Source of the DNA: Hysterangium stoloniferum
Lineage: Eukaryota > Basidiomycota > Agaricomycetes > Hysterangiales > Hysterangiaceae
Assembly: GCA_015178975.1 (NCBI GenBank)
Contig: WHVD01000081.1
Coordinates: 124,001 to 188,000 of the forward strand
Length of the DNA stretch: 64,000 nt
Direction of reading: 5' to 3'
Within the stretch, counting starts at the first letter, position 1, and each line of letters begins with the position of its first letter. Shown here piece by piece: positions 22,840-34,570 of this stretch. The position numbers and the translations under genes are program-made. Under the pieces are notes generated by a model. The model saw only the letters and a list, made by a program, of their open reading frames with translations, did not search any database and had not been told where the DNA came from.

Positions 22840-23880
22840 AGTCACGTTAATTTAACACTAACGCAAATCGGAGAACACCTGCAATTAATATCATGAGGGT
22901 CATAAGAACATGTAACCGCAAACCCCGAGGTAAATTACCTTGTTGTACAAATATATAGGTTATAGATCGCTTCCGCAATGCTCTAATACCTCTTTGTAGC
23001 CCAATCGTGTCAATGGTGTAGAACAACGTGGTGAATAAGATGAGCCCGTCAAACGTAATTGTAAGAGCGGTTGTTACTGACTCTATAACGATCATGTTAA
23101 CTCGAGGTCTCGAGGTATATGCAATCGAATTTTGTACCCTGTTTAATGATGTTAGTTAATACACAATCGCGTGGATCTCCCTGAGTAAAACGAACAGTCT
23201 GATGCTGGACCAAGAAATGCAATCTTCATAGGGTAAGATAAGCTATGACACTCATGGGCATACCCGTTCACATATTGCCAATAGGTAAACATACCACACG
23301 GCAGGAGACTTCTCCAAGATATGTGAACAAGATTGGAGTTAAGAGGTATTTGTTATCCTTGCTTATCGCGTAAACCCTTGTAAGTAACACCCCTGGCATC
23401 CATCTTGGTTGAGTTATTTGAGAAAGTAAATGCTAAATGGATTAATCACCGTGTCCACTAAGCGCCGCTACAACTCCCAGAACAGCCGAGGTGCGGATAG
23501 TCCATGACATGCCCTATGGATAATCAGTAAACAACTAACCTGAGGGCCCAAACGGCACCACACACTATAAACTACTGTAAGTCAAGGGTCATTTTAAGGC
23601 CTATCCCACCACACACCTTTAATGGTACATCTGCTGAATTTAGGTTAATGGCGGCAGAAAGTACAAACTTGAATAGGTGTGAATATCGGGCGATGATGTA
23701 CAGCACAGATGCTAGTCTGATCCTACTCTTCCATACGAACTGGATTTCCTCTGGAAGAGTCAAGATTGTATCACAACTAAACCAAACTGAGATGCCCGTC
23801 TATATAGTGTGGCAAACAACTGCGACTTCGTGTAGACAGACCTAGTGTTGCCAAATCGGTGTAAGTCCAAATCTTACTGG
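22840..23880 (-). pseudogene. D4: DUF6533-like gene copy
   Basis: Minus exons: LPEEIQFVWKSRIRLASVLYIIARYSHLF (23763-23572), a middle segment AISKDNKYLLTPILFTYLGEV (about 23400-23300), TFDGLILFTTLFYTIDTIGL...ALRKRSITYIFVQQ (23095-22930) and the terminal VLRFALVLN exon (to 22847). Closest to D1. The exons fit the D1 model, so it may still be spliceable, but no start codon could be fixed. Confidence 0.6.
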
Positions 23881-24398
23881 AAACCTACGGTCAGTGTTGC
23901 GTGCGGAATCATGGCCCGAGGTAGCGACTTTAGAATTGCTGCTTGAATTTTTGCCGCGGATCCCATGTGAGATTTTGGCAAGTAGCAGTGCTGGGTCACT
24001 CTTAGCTGTCCAAGGAACTGAATTAATAGCATTCTCGGTGCATTATATGTAGTAAGATCGTAGGCTCTCAAAGAGAAGCAACTCTAGCGAGTCTGTGGTT
24101 CTCGAACACAATAACTTACGCAATTATGAATTCGCTGGCAACTACCAGATACTAGCCAGAAACTTGGTGAGAATACTTATTCGAGTGCCAATAATTTCCT
24201 TCATAAGGAAAATTCCGATCACTTCACGATTACATAGTACCTCGCCATCTTCCATCTGTCATTGGCTGCCTTCCATCTGTGGGAAATCAGTATAATCGTA
24301 TACCTCAATTATTTGATATCCTGATGTCACGTGCATTTGCTGGGGGATATATTTATGAAGTAGAGTTATAACTGTGGTAAAGCCACCTTGTATTAAGC
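23881..24398. promoter_or_regulatory. Spacer between divergent D4 and E
   Basis: Counterpart of 2350-2840, with CCATCTTCCATCTGTCATTGG-type repeats near 24245. Short frames only. No defined motif. Confidence 0.3.
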
Positions 24399-25130
24399 AT
24401 GTACCTATCACTCTGCATCAGGTCTACTCCCACGGAGAGAACCGCCCGGTGTTTATCGTTCATACACGTCATTAGAAGAGGCGATCTGGAGAATCGTTGC
24501 ACCCGGCTTTCCGGCCATCTCTTTTTCGTCGTCTTGGTGTTCCTGGTGACTGTTCTCCTCTACTCCCTCACGATCAGCAGTCGTGGGAAGAACAACTAAC
24601 ATTTTGACCGTGCAACCTTTTTTTCGCCACTCTTATAATCTTCTCTAAAATCGAATTCTCTATGTTCGTCAGTGTTATGTAGGCAACAAACGATGTAAGA
24701 TGCTTAGTTTCGCCGCAGTTGCTTCCTCAATAACTGATCTTTGAAGCATTCAAACCCAAACCAAAAGCAACGCCGCATGCCCGCTAGACACGCTCCTCAA
24801 AGGCAATCGCCGCGAAGAAGCCCCCAAGGCCTGTGTTGAAGGAAAACGCGATGATGTGATGATTGTTTTGGTCACAGGTTAATAACCATCTGATTGCATT
24901 CCTCCCAATGAAATCGATCGGGGCAGACAATCCGTTTTTTATGCTGTTGAATAGTTGTTTAGATGATAAAGGTATGTAGATTCGTGGTTGATGTTAAAAT
25001 ATTTTTATAAGCTCGTTGTATTTTATCAGAAAGCATCTACTTTAATTGACTCTGGAGTTATCTTGAGTATCTCATCATCAACTCGGCTGTTGAATGGCTC
25101 TGCATGTCAGGTATACAACTTACCTATTTC
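24399..25130 (+). pseudogene. Module E, copy 4
   Basis: Plus frame 24399-24599 is the membrane-span segment (SGHLFFVVLVFLVTVLLYSL). Then come the RRMPARHAPQRQS-like basic stretch (24775-24850) and the LIAFLPMKSIGADNPFFMLL segment (about 24890-24960), now interrupted by stops. The acidic Ser/Asp block is deleted. Confidence 0.4.
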
Positions 25131-25480
25131 ATAACATGCGAAGGCTGACGTCTTTGACAGCTTTATCTGCCTCGGAGTCCAGTATCAACTATCCTCCGAA
25201 TCCCCTTCTACGAGGCTGGATCTTGGACGTTCCATTTTCTGTCACGTTGCCATTTTGGCTTGTCTAATGACGACTCAAATTTCCTCAATATTTCGTCACT
25301 CCTCTTCAACACTCTCCTTAGTGTCGACGACACTGGCAATTTTTCCTGGCTAGAGTCACCGTCTATAAATTGAAGATACTAATAGACAGACGCATGTTAA
25401 GGTTTCACATACCAAGCTCGATTTTCTTTCGGCGGTGGCTTCGTAAAATTACTCTACGCTAATATTTTGCTGGTCAAGGA
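25130..25480. other. Conserved E/Y spacer
   Basis: Counterpart of 1001-1285 and 39600-39890. No gene seen. Confidence 0.4.
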
Positions 25481-25975
25481 TGGAAACCTCTTGCGCAAAT
25501 AGCGGCTACAACCACCCCGAACTCCCATCGAAAATCTTGGTAACCTTGTCGTTTCGCCTTAAATGCTTCTCTAGATCATTGCCGAGCTGTGCGTTCCTCT
25601 TTAAATGCTGCTCTAGATTCTTCCCAAGCTCGTTCCTCCCTGAGTGCTCCGCTAAATGTTTTGCGAGGTTGGTGTCTTCTCTGAATGCTTCCTCAAAATT
25701 TGGGCAAGCTTGAGGCTTCTTTCTGAACACCTCTAATATCTTGGCAAGCTCGACGTTTCTCTTTGAATGGCCCTTCAAATTCTTGGCAACGCCGTCCTTC
25801 CTGTCTGAATGCTCCTCTAGATTCTTGGCAGGTCCACCGCTCTTTTCTGAATACTTCTTTAAATCCTTGGCAAACCTACACCTGCCGCTCCTCTCTGAAT
25901 GGTCCTTCAAATTCTTGGCAAACTCATAGCTCCTCTCTGAATGTTCCTTTGTTTTTTTTTGGCAAGCTCATTACC
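25480..25975 (-). repeat. Module Y, copy 4 (longest open version)
   Basis: Minus frame 25910-25506 (134 residues): about nine AKNLEEHSDRKDG-type 14-mers ending KIFDGSSGWL. A plus frame is also open. The unit is tandem, so all phases tend to stay open. It is the best copy for testing whether Y is expressed protein. Confidence 0.5.
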
Positions 25976-25984
25976 AGTAAGTCG

Positions 25985-26620
25985 TCAGTACATGTATTCT
26001 ATTACCAATTCTGACATTTCGGACTCTATGTTATTCCATGTGGCATCTAGCATGTGACTGCATGTCGGAAGTGGAATCGCCGAAGCAGTTGCGGTTGTGG
26101 TTGCAGGTGTTGGTGTGGTAGGGAGGTTGTTGAGGTCAATGAAGATAATGAGGTGTTCCAAATCGTCACAGTTGGAGTATAAATGGAGGAATGATCGGGA
26201 GACACCAGACGTGGATATTTGTGTTGGTGGTATTGAATGGTGGGGTAAATGCTATTACATAGTGAATTTTCATTCTCATTTTGATTTTGGTGTTATAATT
26301 AATGGCATAGTCTAGCATCGTCTCATCACTCGGTGTGCTCAGCATAATTACATTCCCATGGCCTAACTGCATAATCCCACCCTCCCAACAACCTCTGACT
26401 GCTCAGACCTTGTTTACTGGCGTATGGTGGTGGATGGTGACAATGGTAGATGGTGGCAGCGGTGACTGCCGGTGAAGGTGGCAGTGGGAGTAGTAGCAAT
26501 GATGACGGCAATAATGGTGATGGGGGTGATGTATAATGGTAGTGGTTGGTGGTGGAATAAGAGCATGGCAGAAATGCTCAGTGACCTCCTTTGCAATGTA
26601 TTAGTGGAAAGTATTTAGTG
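25985..26620 (-). repeat. Module X, copy 5
   Basis: Reverse-complement X. The conserved block is shortened at about 26195, where the HIPTSYG part is missing. TGG-rich array 26410-26560. Confidence 0.55.
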
Positions 26621-27480
26621 TGTTTAGTATTTTAATGAATTGGTTTGAAGAGTAATATGTACTGAAATCAAGTGCAAAAATACGCAAAAAGCAACATGTG
26701 TCTTACTTAGATTCAATGCCTTAAATGCACCATCCAACAACCGCTTAACGGCTTTAATCAATATTTGAACACTGTTACAAAGTGACCGTCGATGAAGTGC
26801 TTAAAGTGCTTCATTTAAGTTCACTGACTTCCTACAGCGTGGAACATCATTGGACTTCATGAAACAAGTTGAAACTGCTGTCACTTGACGGACCCCAGAG
26901 TAGCGGCGCCGGCACCAAATATATTTGCGGATTGCAAGAATGCATAGCATCAATTTAGCCTAGTAAGTACTACTGCAGTGATCAACCGATTGGCATTGTC
27001 GGTTAAAGAATTACTATTGAAATCACAAAAGCTTCAGTCCTTTCCTCGGGTGTTGTGCTGTGAACATTATCCCGGCAGAGCTCAACCTCAAGAACCTCGA
27101 ATATTCACGTTGAGACGTCCAATTTTAATAGAGACGTGAATGCTCCCGCCTAAGGAAGGAGTCTAGTAATCCATTCTGAGTGTACAGATCATATGCAGTG
27201 AATAGCTTTCGAGGCCGAAGTTTCCTTTCAGTCTGATTCAACTATTATATTTACCCTCTACAAGTACTCTGTTGTGAATGGGATGCAATAGTACTACATG
27301 GAATGACTGATATACACCCTCTGGATAGCCTACTGTATTCTTCTCAAGTCTGGCTAGGTTCAGATTGATCTATGTGTATGATTCCACACAATTTTGAGTG
27401 AGCGGGTGCTTCTTAAATAAATAAATACAAATGTTCTTGTGGCTCTACTAATCTCCTGAATACATTTATACAAAGATGAG

Positions 27481-27835
27481 TTGAGATGTGAATTGTATCC
27501 AATGATTTCTGGGGGCATTTATTTTACTTCATCAAGTGTCATAAATATTTTTAATTGCACGGTCACTGATAATATTCAGCAGATAACCTCCTTACATTAC
27601 TGTGCAGCAAGGCCTTCAAGCCTCCCACCAGAGGTTTCTTCACGCCCCTCTGCGGAATGGACGGGGCTTCCTCCTTCATAATGTCCCCTCGAAATGAAAT
27701 CTCCTATATAATTATCTCCGACGTCCTCAATGAAGGAATGTCCAAGACTGCGTACGGCCGCTCGGAAGGTAGTGAGCCCCGAGATTATTGGACGTATTGA
27801 TCACGTTACATGACGAGTTGAATTCTCGCAGTTCG
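27481..27835 (+). pseudogene. Module F, copy 5
   Basis: Plus frame 27481-27681: GIYFTSSSVINIFNCTVTDNIQ then a Ser/Pro-rich part. The downstream half reads in another frame (SYIIISDVLNEGMSKTAYG). Nearly the same as copies 3b and 6. Confidence 0.4.
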
Positions 27836-28139
27836 AGAAAGAAGCGGCAAACGAGAATGTTGGATATGCTGCAGTTGCCATTAAGACGTCAGGTGAAATG
27901 CATGAGACAAATACTTGCCAGCCCCCCAAGTTCCTGGTGAAGTTGACAAATGAGGTCTGTTCAATTTGGAATGAGTAGGTGTTAAGGAATTCACAGAGGA
28001 TAAAAGATATTCACGGAAGCAAACTTAGAAGAAATGTAGTATCAGCTAAAAGGGGGAAAGGAACGGCAATCCCAAACCTTATTTCCAATTAGGCCCTGTA
28101 AACTCCAGATGAAAATTACGCTGAGAAATTAAAATCAAA

Positions 28140-29185
28140 ATTTTATCAACTAAAGTCACGTTAATTTAGCACTGACGCAAATTGGAGAACACCTGGGATT
28201 GATAGGGTCATATAAGAACACGTAGACTCAAATGCCGAGATAAATTACCTTGCTGCATGAGTAGATAGGTTATAGATTGTTTCCGCAATTCTTTAATACT
28301 TCTTTGCAGCATAATCGTGCCGATGGTGTGGAACAATGTGGTGAATAATATGAGCCCATCAAACGTAATTACAAGAGCCTCTATTGCTGAGCCTATGACG
28401 ATCATGTCAACTCGAGGTCTTCAGGCATACGCAATCGCCTTCTGTACTCCTGTTTAACGATGTCAATACACAGTCACATAGTTCTAGCAAAGTGAAACGA
28501 ACAGTTTGATATGAGGCTCATAAGTGCAATCTTCATAGACTAGGATAAGCTATCACACTCATGGGTATACCGGTCCACACATTGGCAGTAAGTAAACATA
28601 CCACATGGCAGGAGACTTCTCCAAGATATGTGAACAAGATTGGAGTTAAGAGATATTTGTTAGCCCTGCTTATAGCGTAAATCCTTGCAAGTAATACCCC
28701 TGACATCCCTCTTGGTTGAGTTATTTGAGAAAGTAAATGATAAATGGGTTAATCACCTTGTACACTAAGCAGAACAACAGTGTCCAGAACACGAAAGGTG
28801 TGTAATAGTGCATTACATGCTCTATGGCTACTCAGTGAACAACTAACCCGAGGCTCAAATGGGACCACACACTATCAACTGCTGTAAGTCAAGGGACATT
28901 TTCAGGCATCCCATCACGCACCTCTAACGATTCAACTCCTAAATCAATGGCGACAGAAAATATAGACTCAAGTAGGGACGAATATCGGGCGATGATGTAC
29001 AGCGCAGATGCTAGTCTGATCCTACTCTTCCATACGAACCGGATTTCCGCTGGGAAGGTCAAGATCGTATCATAAATAAACAAAACTGATATACCCGTCT
29101 ATAAATATGGTAAACAACTGCGACTTCGTGTGGACAGACCTAGTGTTGCGAAATCGATGTAAATCAGGAGCTTACTGGAAACCCA
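28140..29185 (-). pseudogene. D5: DUF6533-like gene copy
   Basis: Minus exons: YDTILTFPAEIRFVWKSRIRLASALYIIARYSSLL (29083-28889), a middle segment with AISRANKYLLTPILFTYLGE (about 28680-28610) and TFDGLILFTTLFHTIGTIML...ELRKQSITYLLMQQ (28405-28250). The end of the first exon block is shortened (DGMPENVP) relative to D3 and D6. D3/D5/D6 subgroup. Confidence 0.6.
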
Positions 29186-29608
29186 TGTCAGTGTTGTGTG
29201 TGATGAAATGGCTTAAGGTAGTTACTCTGCAGTTGCTGCTTGAATTTCTGCCATGGATGCCATGTGAGATTTTGGCAAGTACCAGTGCTGGGTACTCTTA
29301 GCTGCTCAAGAAATTAGATTATTAGCATTCTCGGTGCAGTATGTGACATTATATTCAGTTTGCTTGGACACAAGTTCGCAGCTACCAGCTCCATCAGAAC
29401 CTTGATGAGAGTACTCATTTGAGTGCCAAGGAGTCCCGTCATATAGCAAATTACCATCACTTCATCACTTCATCATTGCATAGTAAGCCGCCATCTTCCA
29501 TCTTCCATCTACTGTCTTCCATGGGTGGCAAATCAGTATAATCATGCACCTCAACTATATAGTTATGGAGTAGAGCTGTAACTGTGGTAAACCCATCTTG
29601 TACTAAGT
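29186..29608. promoter_or_regulatory. Spacer between divergent D5 and E
   Basis: Counterpart of 2350-2840. It includes CCATCTTCCATCTTCCATC at 29490-29510. No gene seen. Confidence 0.3.
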
Positions 29609-29845
29609 ATGTACCCGTATACCACTCTGCATCAGGTCAACTCCCACGGAGACGTCAGATGTTTGTCGCTCATACACGTCATTAGAAGAGGCAGTCTGCA
29701 GAAGTGTTACACCCGGCTTTCCACCAACATCTTTTTCGTCACTGTTCTCATCTACTCACTCACCATCAACAGTCATTCCGGAACCTGGGGAGAACAAATC
29801 TTTCTTAACATTTTTAATGTGCCACCTTTTTCGCCACTCTTATAA
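29609..29845 (+). pseudogene. Module E 5' segment, copy 5
   Basis: Plus frame with SLIHVIRRGSLQKC and a shortened hydrophobic part (FFVTVLIYSLTI). The opposite strand reads ENSDEKDVGGKPGV...SSNDVYERQ without a stop for longer than in other copies. The rest of E is absent. Confidence 0.35.
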
Positions 29846-30046
29846 TCTTCTTTCGGGCAGACTTCTTGCAGTACGTCTCACGTGTACGAAGGAACAATAT
29901 TCTGGACCATCTACTGTATTCTTGTGAGGTTTGACTGGGAGAATAATTTATTTGTATGATTTTATGCGTTTTTAGGTGACCACGTATTTGACAAATAATT
30001 AAATATAAGTATTCATATGAAGACTGGTGGTTTGATACAACTATTA

Positions 30047-30193
30047 TATTTTGTTAAATTTGATGATGAAACACACCTTTTTATAGGGGAAGTCCACCAA
30101 TTATTGCAACTTTTCATATGAAGATGCTAATTGTGGACCATGCATTTAGAGGCTAATGTGTGTCAGAACCACTATACACCTCCCAGACCACCA
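30047..30193. other. Small insertion relative to unit C3
   Basis: About 145 bp between CAACTATTAT and GGTCATGT that is absent at 17020-17030. No terminal repeats were recognised. Confidence 0.45.
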
Positions 30194-30349
30194 AACGGTC
30201 ATGTTGTCAGACTCACTTGACACTGACCGACCCAAGTACCGTGGGGGTTAGCATTCACTCTGCGGGCGTAGAGGCGCCTACCTACCTGTGCATCAGCTGT
30301 GCATTGCAATATATCTGTCCATCTCGAATACCGCACTTAAATTGTTGCT

Positions 30350-31241
30350 CAATTCACACTAAATTTGAATACATAGCGTGTAGTAGCAGAAGATTGTGGA
30401 GGAGTACGAGAGGAGGAGCATCGCATGTGCGATGCCCTTGGCGCGGAGCTAGCGCATTTGCCGTACTGTGCCGGAACGATGAGTCTCGACAAGCGCTTCG
30501 GGTCTCCCAAACGTTTAGGACAAATTGACGCACGAGGACACTCAGTGTCCGATACATTTTACGGATGATGAGATTCGGAATCACGAGTAAGAATTCCAGG
30601 AGTATAACAAATACCAAACATCTATTACTTCCTTGGATGACAAACTCGGTTGTGGTGGTGATGGGTGGGTGCCAGAAAAAGAGTTTTCAAGGGCAATGAC
30701 TGCGTTGAAAGAGCAAAAGATGAATTGTAATGATAGGGTAAATAACGGTTCATTCCCTTACAAAAATGGATCGTTCTCCTCCTTTCTATTTTGATAGCTT
30801 TCGAAGTACTCATGTTATATCAATCTAAGAGAAATGCATTTCGCCATCGGATATGACTGGTTCAGGTTGGAAGTCTGGAATCTTACGCGAAAAAAATTCA
30901 AGTTTGGCAAAAGTCTTTTGAGAGGTGCAAACTGGCATCGATTTTAGTCGGCCGCCGACATGACAGTACCGCTATACATTGACTACAATCACCCTCATTA
31001 TGGTCGAGACAGGTCTCTAAAATTTGTGTTTATGTCCAAGGGAAAATGTACAAAGTATACAAAAAGAACGCACGGGGCATTCGAACCGAGGTCTGACTTG
31101 TGCGTGCGGCTCAAGCGCATTGACAACAAGATCTATTACTTAACTAACGGGAGCCCACGATGTATGTTCAATTTGGGCTTTATGATACTTGAATCAACCA
31201 TGCCTACTGGACCAAATAGACGAGCTGGCATCAAGGCTTGA
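30350..31241 (+). CDS. Unrecognised intron-containing gene or relic
   Basis: Best model: exon 30600-30737 after a TTCCAG acceptor (LGCGGDGWVPEKEFSRAMT), a 60-bp intron 30738-30797 (GTAAAT..TAG, phase 0), exon 30798-30872 (LREMHFAIGYDWFRLE), a weaker 75-bp intron 30873-30947 (GTCTGG..TAG) and exon 30948-31241 (PLYIDYNHPHYGRDRSLKFV, CVRLKRIDNKIYYLTNGSPR), ending at TGA 31241. If the second intron is not real, one in-frame TAG remains. An upstream open stretch (about 30370-30545, GTMSLDKRFGSPKRLGQID) may be an earlier exon. No homologous family recognised. It lies in single-copy DNA inside unit C5. Confidence 0.4.
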
Positions 31242-31407
31242 GCTTCTTGTACTGCATGATCTCATTTGCCTCACCCGGAACACGTCCAATGTCCAAGTCA
31301 CTCAAGCGCTTCTTCGTGACACTGCGTTCCCGTCATCTGTAAACATTAAGTCACATGACGGATGACATCGTCATCTTGTCTCATACACGTTTGGGGAATG
31401 TACTGGT

Positions 31408-31674
31408 ATGTGATTTCAACGTTATTCTGGTCAGAGTGCTCATTGTGCCCTGTTGAGAAAAAGAAGAAATCACTTGATGTCGTTGAAGACTATCGAGTGG
31501 TGCTGTGCGAGCTAATCAAGATGAGGACGTGAGATGAGGAATGGAGCTATCTATGTACGTAGCGAATTAACCACTGTCACGTGCCTGGCCAGAGAAACCG
31601 AACAAAGGCATTTGTTCGATCTAACTGATGTGATTTCAACGTTATTCTGGTCAGAGTGCTCATTGTGCCCTGTT
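31408..31674. repeat. Exact 47-bp direct repeat, 220 bp apart
   Basis: 31408-31454 and 31628-31674 are identical (ATGTGATTTCAACG...GTGCCCTGTT). The 173 bp between them shows no other repeat. Perfect identity implies a recent duplication or copy event. Confidence 0.85.
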
Positions 31675-31917
31675 CGTCTCCTTGGGTAGCCCTCTTATCG
31701 AATGGGAACTGTTCACATTCATCACTCCTTGCTTTCTCTCTGCAGTTGGACGACTACTCATTGTAACAAGCATGGCTGGAAGTTTTAGGTGTATTTCGAC
31801 GCATCGATAAACATCTCTCACACTTGGCCATCCATAACGCACGGCACCTTTACGCAACATATCGCTGCCATCCAACCGAATTTCAGCCAGCCTCGCAGTT
31901 GCGTTAGCACTTATCAA
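31660..31917 (-). other. Short open frame, unrecognised
   Basis: 85-residue minus frame starting MISANATARLAEIRLDGSDM. It overlaps the second 47-bp repeat. No family, no neighbour exon. Weak evidence for coding. Confidence 0.2.
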
Positions 31918-31979
31918 AAACTACGCTGACTCTCTTTCAAGTATCACGACAGCGCCGAGACTACCACCAGCATCATGGA

Positions 31980-32420
31980 CTGTCTCCCGCACATCTCTAC
32001 AGCCTTTCGTTCTGCCCGCCTCCCCTTAAGTCTCGGCGTAATGCTGCCGCCGCAAATTCGGCTGCCCGGCTGGCCGCTGTGGAACCTTCTGCGGCTTCAC
32101 CGCCATCAGCTGCTTTTGCCCACACATTTGCGGATTCTTCGCGATTTATTGAAACATTGCCGGTACAAGAACGGGGAGGTCGATGCTGGATAATGGCTGT
32201 TCCAAACGGCGTCTGCAAGTCTTCGTGGATGCGATTGACGTGGCGGAAAGAGAAATGACAACGGGGGCCATGGAACTACATTCAACTGCGGATGTAAGTT
32301 GGGGAGAGAGGCTGGGTGCATGCATTGGCTACTTGGTGAGTCTCGTCCAGCCATATACCATTATACCACAAATTGAACGTATCGTTTTTGTTCTTGAAGT
32401 ATCATGCATTATGTAGAGCT
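31980..32420 (+). other. Possible Ala-rich exon pair, unrecognised
   Basis: A plus frame open from about 32030 to 32258 reads RNAAAANSAARLAAVEPSA, SRFIETLPVQER. The overlapping frame 32183-32416 reads QVFVDAIDVAEREMTTGAME. GC is higher than in the surrounding units. The minus strand is also open, so the evidence is weak. Confidence 0.25.
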
Positions 32421-32990
32421 CTATGGGCGAACGGATGTTATGGCTACAACACGTATATCCAACCTACACTGCTACGGCTCTTCCCAGCTCTTGATTACGC
32501 CCCTGCTATCCATCCTCTTTCTTCTTGATCCTGCTGCACCGCGTATTGTATTCTGCGTGTCAAGTTACGGCGGAGTGGGGACCCGACGACGTGCCCAAAG
32601 CTATGTCCGAATTGTTCGACAGCGGCATTCGCGCGTACACATTTACAGACTAACCCACGAGTGCGAGGCACAACACCATAGTTTTGAGCTAAGCGAAGCG
32701 GTGACAGTTACTGTCTCGATTAGCCATAGTAACGTTTCAGTTGCCCTCTGTCTTCCCTTCACGCCCTCACCTTCGCCTCGCCCTTGACTTCAACTTCGCT
32801 TTCGAGTCGCCCTCATACTTTGACCACCTTGTCCCTGCCTTTCCTTTATTTTCACTGTCACTTTTGACCAACCACCGTCTCCACCCTGAACTCTTCCTCA
32901 TCGTCATGTTATCTCCACCCTCCCTTCCAGCTCCATTCCCACGCTCTCTACAAAGATAGTTATAATTTCTTCATTATTTATTTTATATCT
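32421..32990. other. Single-copy DNA, no gene recognised
   Basis: Plus frames 32404-32787 and 32741-32959 are Ser/Pro/His-rich from a CTTC/CCTCAC-rich tract. No domain or repeat was recognised. Confidence 0.3.
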
Positions 32991-32999
32991 TGGGCTGAA

Positions 33000-33515
33000 C
33001 CCGATGTGGATGGGAAGCTCTTGCGCAAATAGCCGCTGCAAGCACCCCGAACTTCCATCGAAATTCTTGGTAAGCTTGTCGTTCCGCCTTAAATGCTTCT
33101 ATAAACCATGAGCTGTGCGCTCCTCTTTGAATACCGCTCTAAATTCTTCGCAAGTTCGTTCCTCCCTAAGTGCCCCTCTAAATTCTTTGCAAGGTCGGTG
33201 TTCTTCTCGAGCCGAATGCTTCCTCAAATATTGGGCAAGCTTGATACTTTTTTCTGAATGCCTGTAATATATCTTGGCAAGCTCGACGTTTCTCTTTGAA
33301 TGGTCCTTTAAATTCTTGGCAAGGCTGTCCTTCCTGTCTGAATGCTCCTCTGGATTTTGGCAGGTCCACCGCTCTTTTCTGAATACTTTAAATCTTTGGC
33401 AAGCCCACCCGCCGCTCCTCTCTGAATGCTCCTTTAAATTCTTGGCAAGCTCATGGCTCCTCTCTGAACATTCCTTTATTTTCTCGGCAAGCTCGTTACC
33501 AGTAAGTCGTCGGTA
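33000..33515 (-). repeat. Module Y, copy 5
   Basis: About ten 42-nt repeats. The minus frame 33369-33178 is in the CQEFKGPFKEKRRACQ register, i.e. a different open phase from copy 4. Confidence 0.5.
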
Positions 33516-33529
33516 TATATATTCTATTT

Positions 33530-34190
33530 AAAATTTTGACATTTCGGACTCTATGGTATTCCATGTGGCATCTAGCATGTGACTGCATATCGGCAGTGGC
33601 ATTGCCGAAGCAGTGGCGGTTGCGGTTTCAGGTGTAGGTGTCGTAGGATGTTGTTGGGGTCAATGAAGATCATGAGGTATTCCACATCGTCACACTGGTT
33701 GAAGTATAAATGGGGAATGTGTGCCCATATGAGGCGGGTATATGCGTTCTGGGGAGTCACCACACGTCGATATTTGTGTTGGTGGTATTCAATGGTGGGG
33801 TAAATGCTATTACATAGTGAGTTTTCATTCTCATTTTGATTTTGGTTTTCTAATTAATGGCATAGTCTGGCATCGTCTCATCACTCGGTGTGCTGAGCGT
33901 ATTCATATTCCCATCGCCTAACAGCATAATCCCACCCTCCCAACAACCTCTGACTGCTCGGAAGTTGTTTACTGGCATATGGTGGTGGAGGGTGACAATG
34001 GTGGATGGTGGCAGCGGTGGACGCCGGTGAAGGTGGCAGTGGTGACAATGATGACAGCGATAATGGCGATGGGTGGTGATATATTAGTGGTTGGTGGTGG
34101 AATAAGAGCATGGTAGAAATGCTCAGTGAATGCAATGTATTAGTGGAAAGTATTCAGTGTGATCAGTATTTTAATGAATTGGTTTGAAAA
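33530..34190 (-). repeat. Module X, copy 6
   Basis: Reverse-complement X. TGG-rich array 33975-34105. Minus frames 33572-33763 and 33881-34135, plus frame 33579-33803. Confidence 0.55.
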
Positions 34191-34288
34191 GTAATATGAA
34201 CTGAAATCAAGTGCAAAAATACGCAAAAAGTGATATCTGTCCTGCTTTTAGTCAATGCCTTAAATGCATCATCCAACAACCGCTCAAC

Positions 34289-34565
34289 TGTAAGCCTGGC
34301 GCCCCAGTCTTACGCTTTCACTCATTGTTCCTGTTACGTGTTCACTCCTTTGTTATGTGTTCACCCTTTGTTTCTTGTTTCCTTTGTTCGACTCCTTTTG
34401 TTCTGGCATGTGACCACATCATACATGTATATAGCCTAGGTACTTTTCTCTCTCTTACCTTACTGTACGTTGTAACCCACTGTATCCCGTCTCGGTTCTA
34501 GACAATACACCGTGGTCCTGTCAACTCGTGTGCCCACCAGTGATCTCATTGACAACGAGATTCCA
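34289..34565. mobile_element. Solo LTR, 277 bp
   Basis: TGTAAGCCTGG..GAGATTCCA, flanked by a perfect 5-bp duplication TCAAC (34284-34288, 34566-34570). The empty site is seen at 26735-26760 (CAACCGCTTAACGGC). It contains a TATA-like ATGTATATAGCC. Different family from 22545-22796. No internal region. Confidence 0.85.
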
Positions 34566-34570
34566 TCAAC

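Larger units (their letters stand above)
21600..26620 (-). repeat. Large repeat unit C4 (- orientation)
   Basis: Compact unit: spacer, F4 (22042), solo LTR (22545-22796), D4, E pieces (24399-25130), Y4 and X5. Its D copy is closest to D1 of unit A (both read AAINLNSADVPLEVCGG), although the units have opposite orientation. Confidence 0.65.
26620..34190 (-). repeat. Large repeat unit C5 (- orientation) with single-copy DNA inside
   Basis: Spacer, F5, D5, E 5' segment (29609), then unit sequence ends near 30260. About 2.7 kb of otherwise single-copy DNA follows before Y5 resumes at about 33000 and X6 at 33530. Confidence 0.6.
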
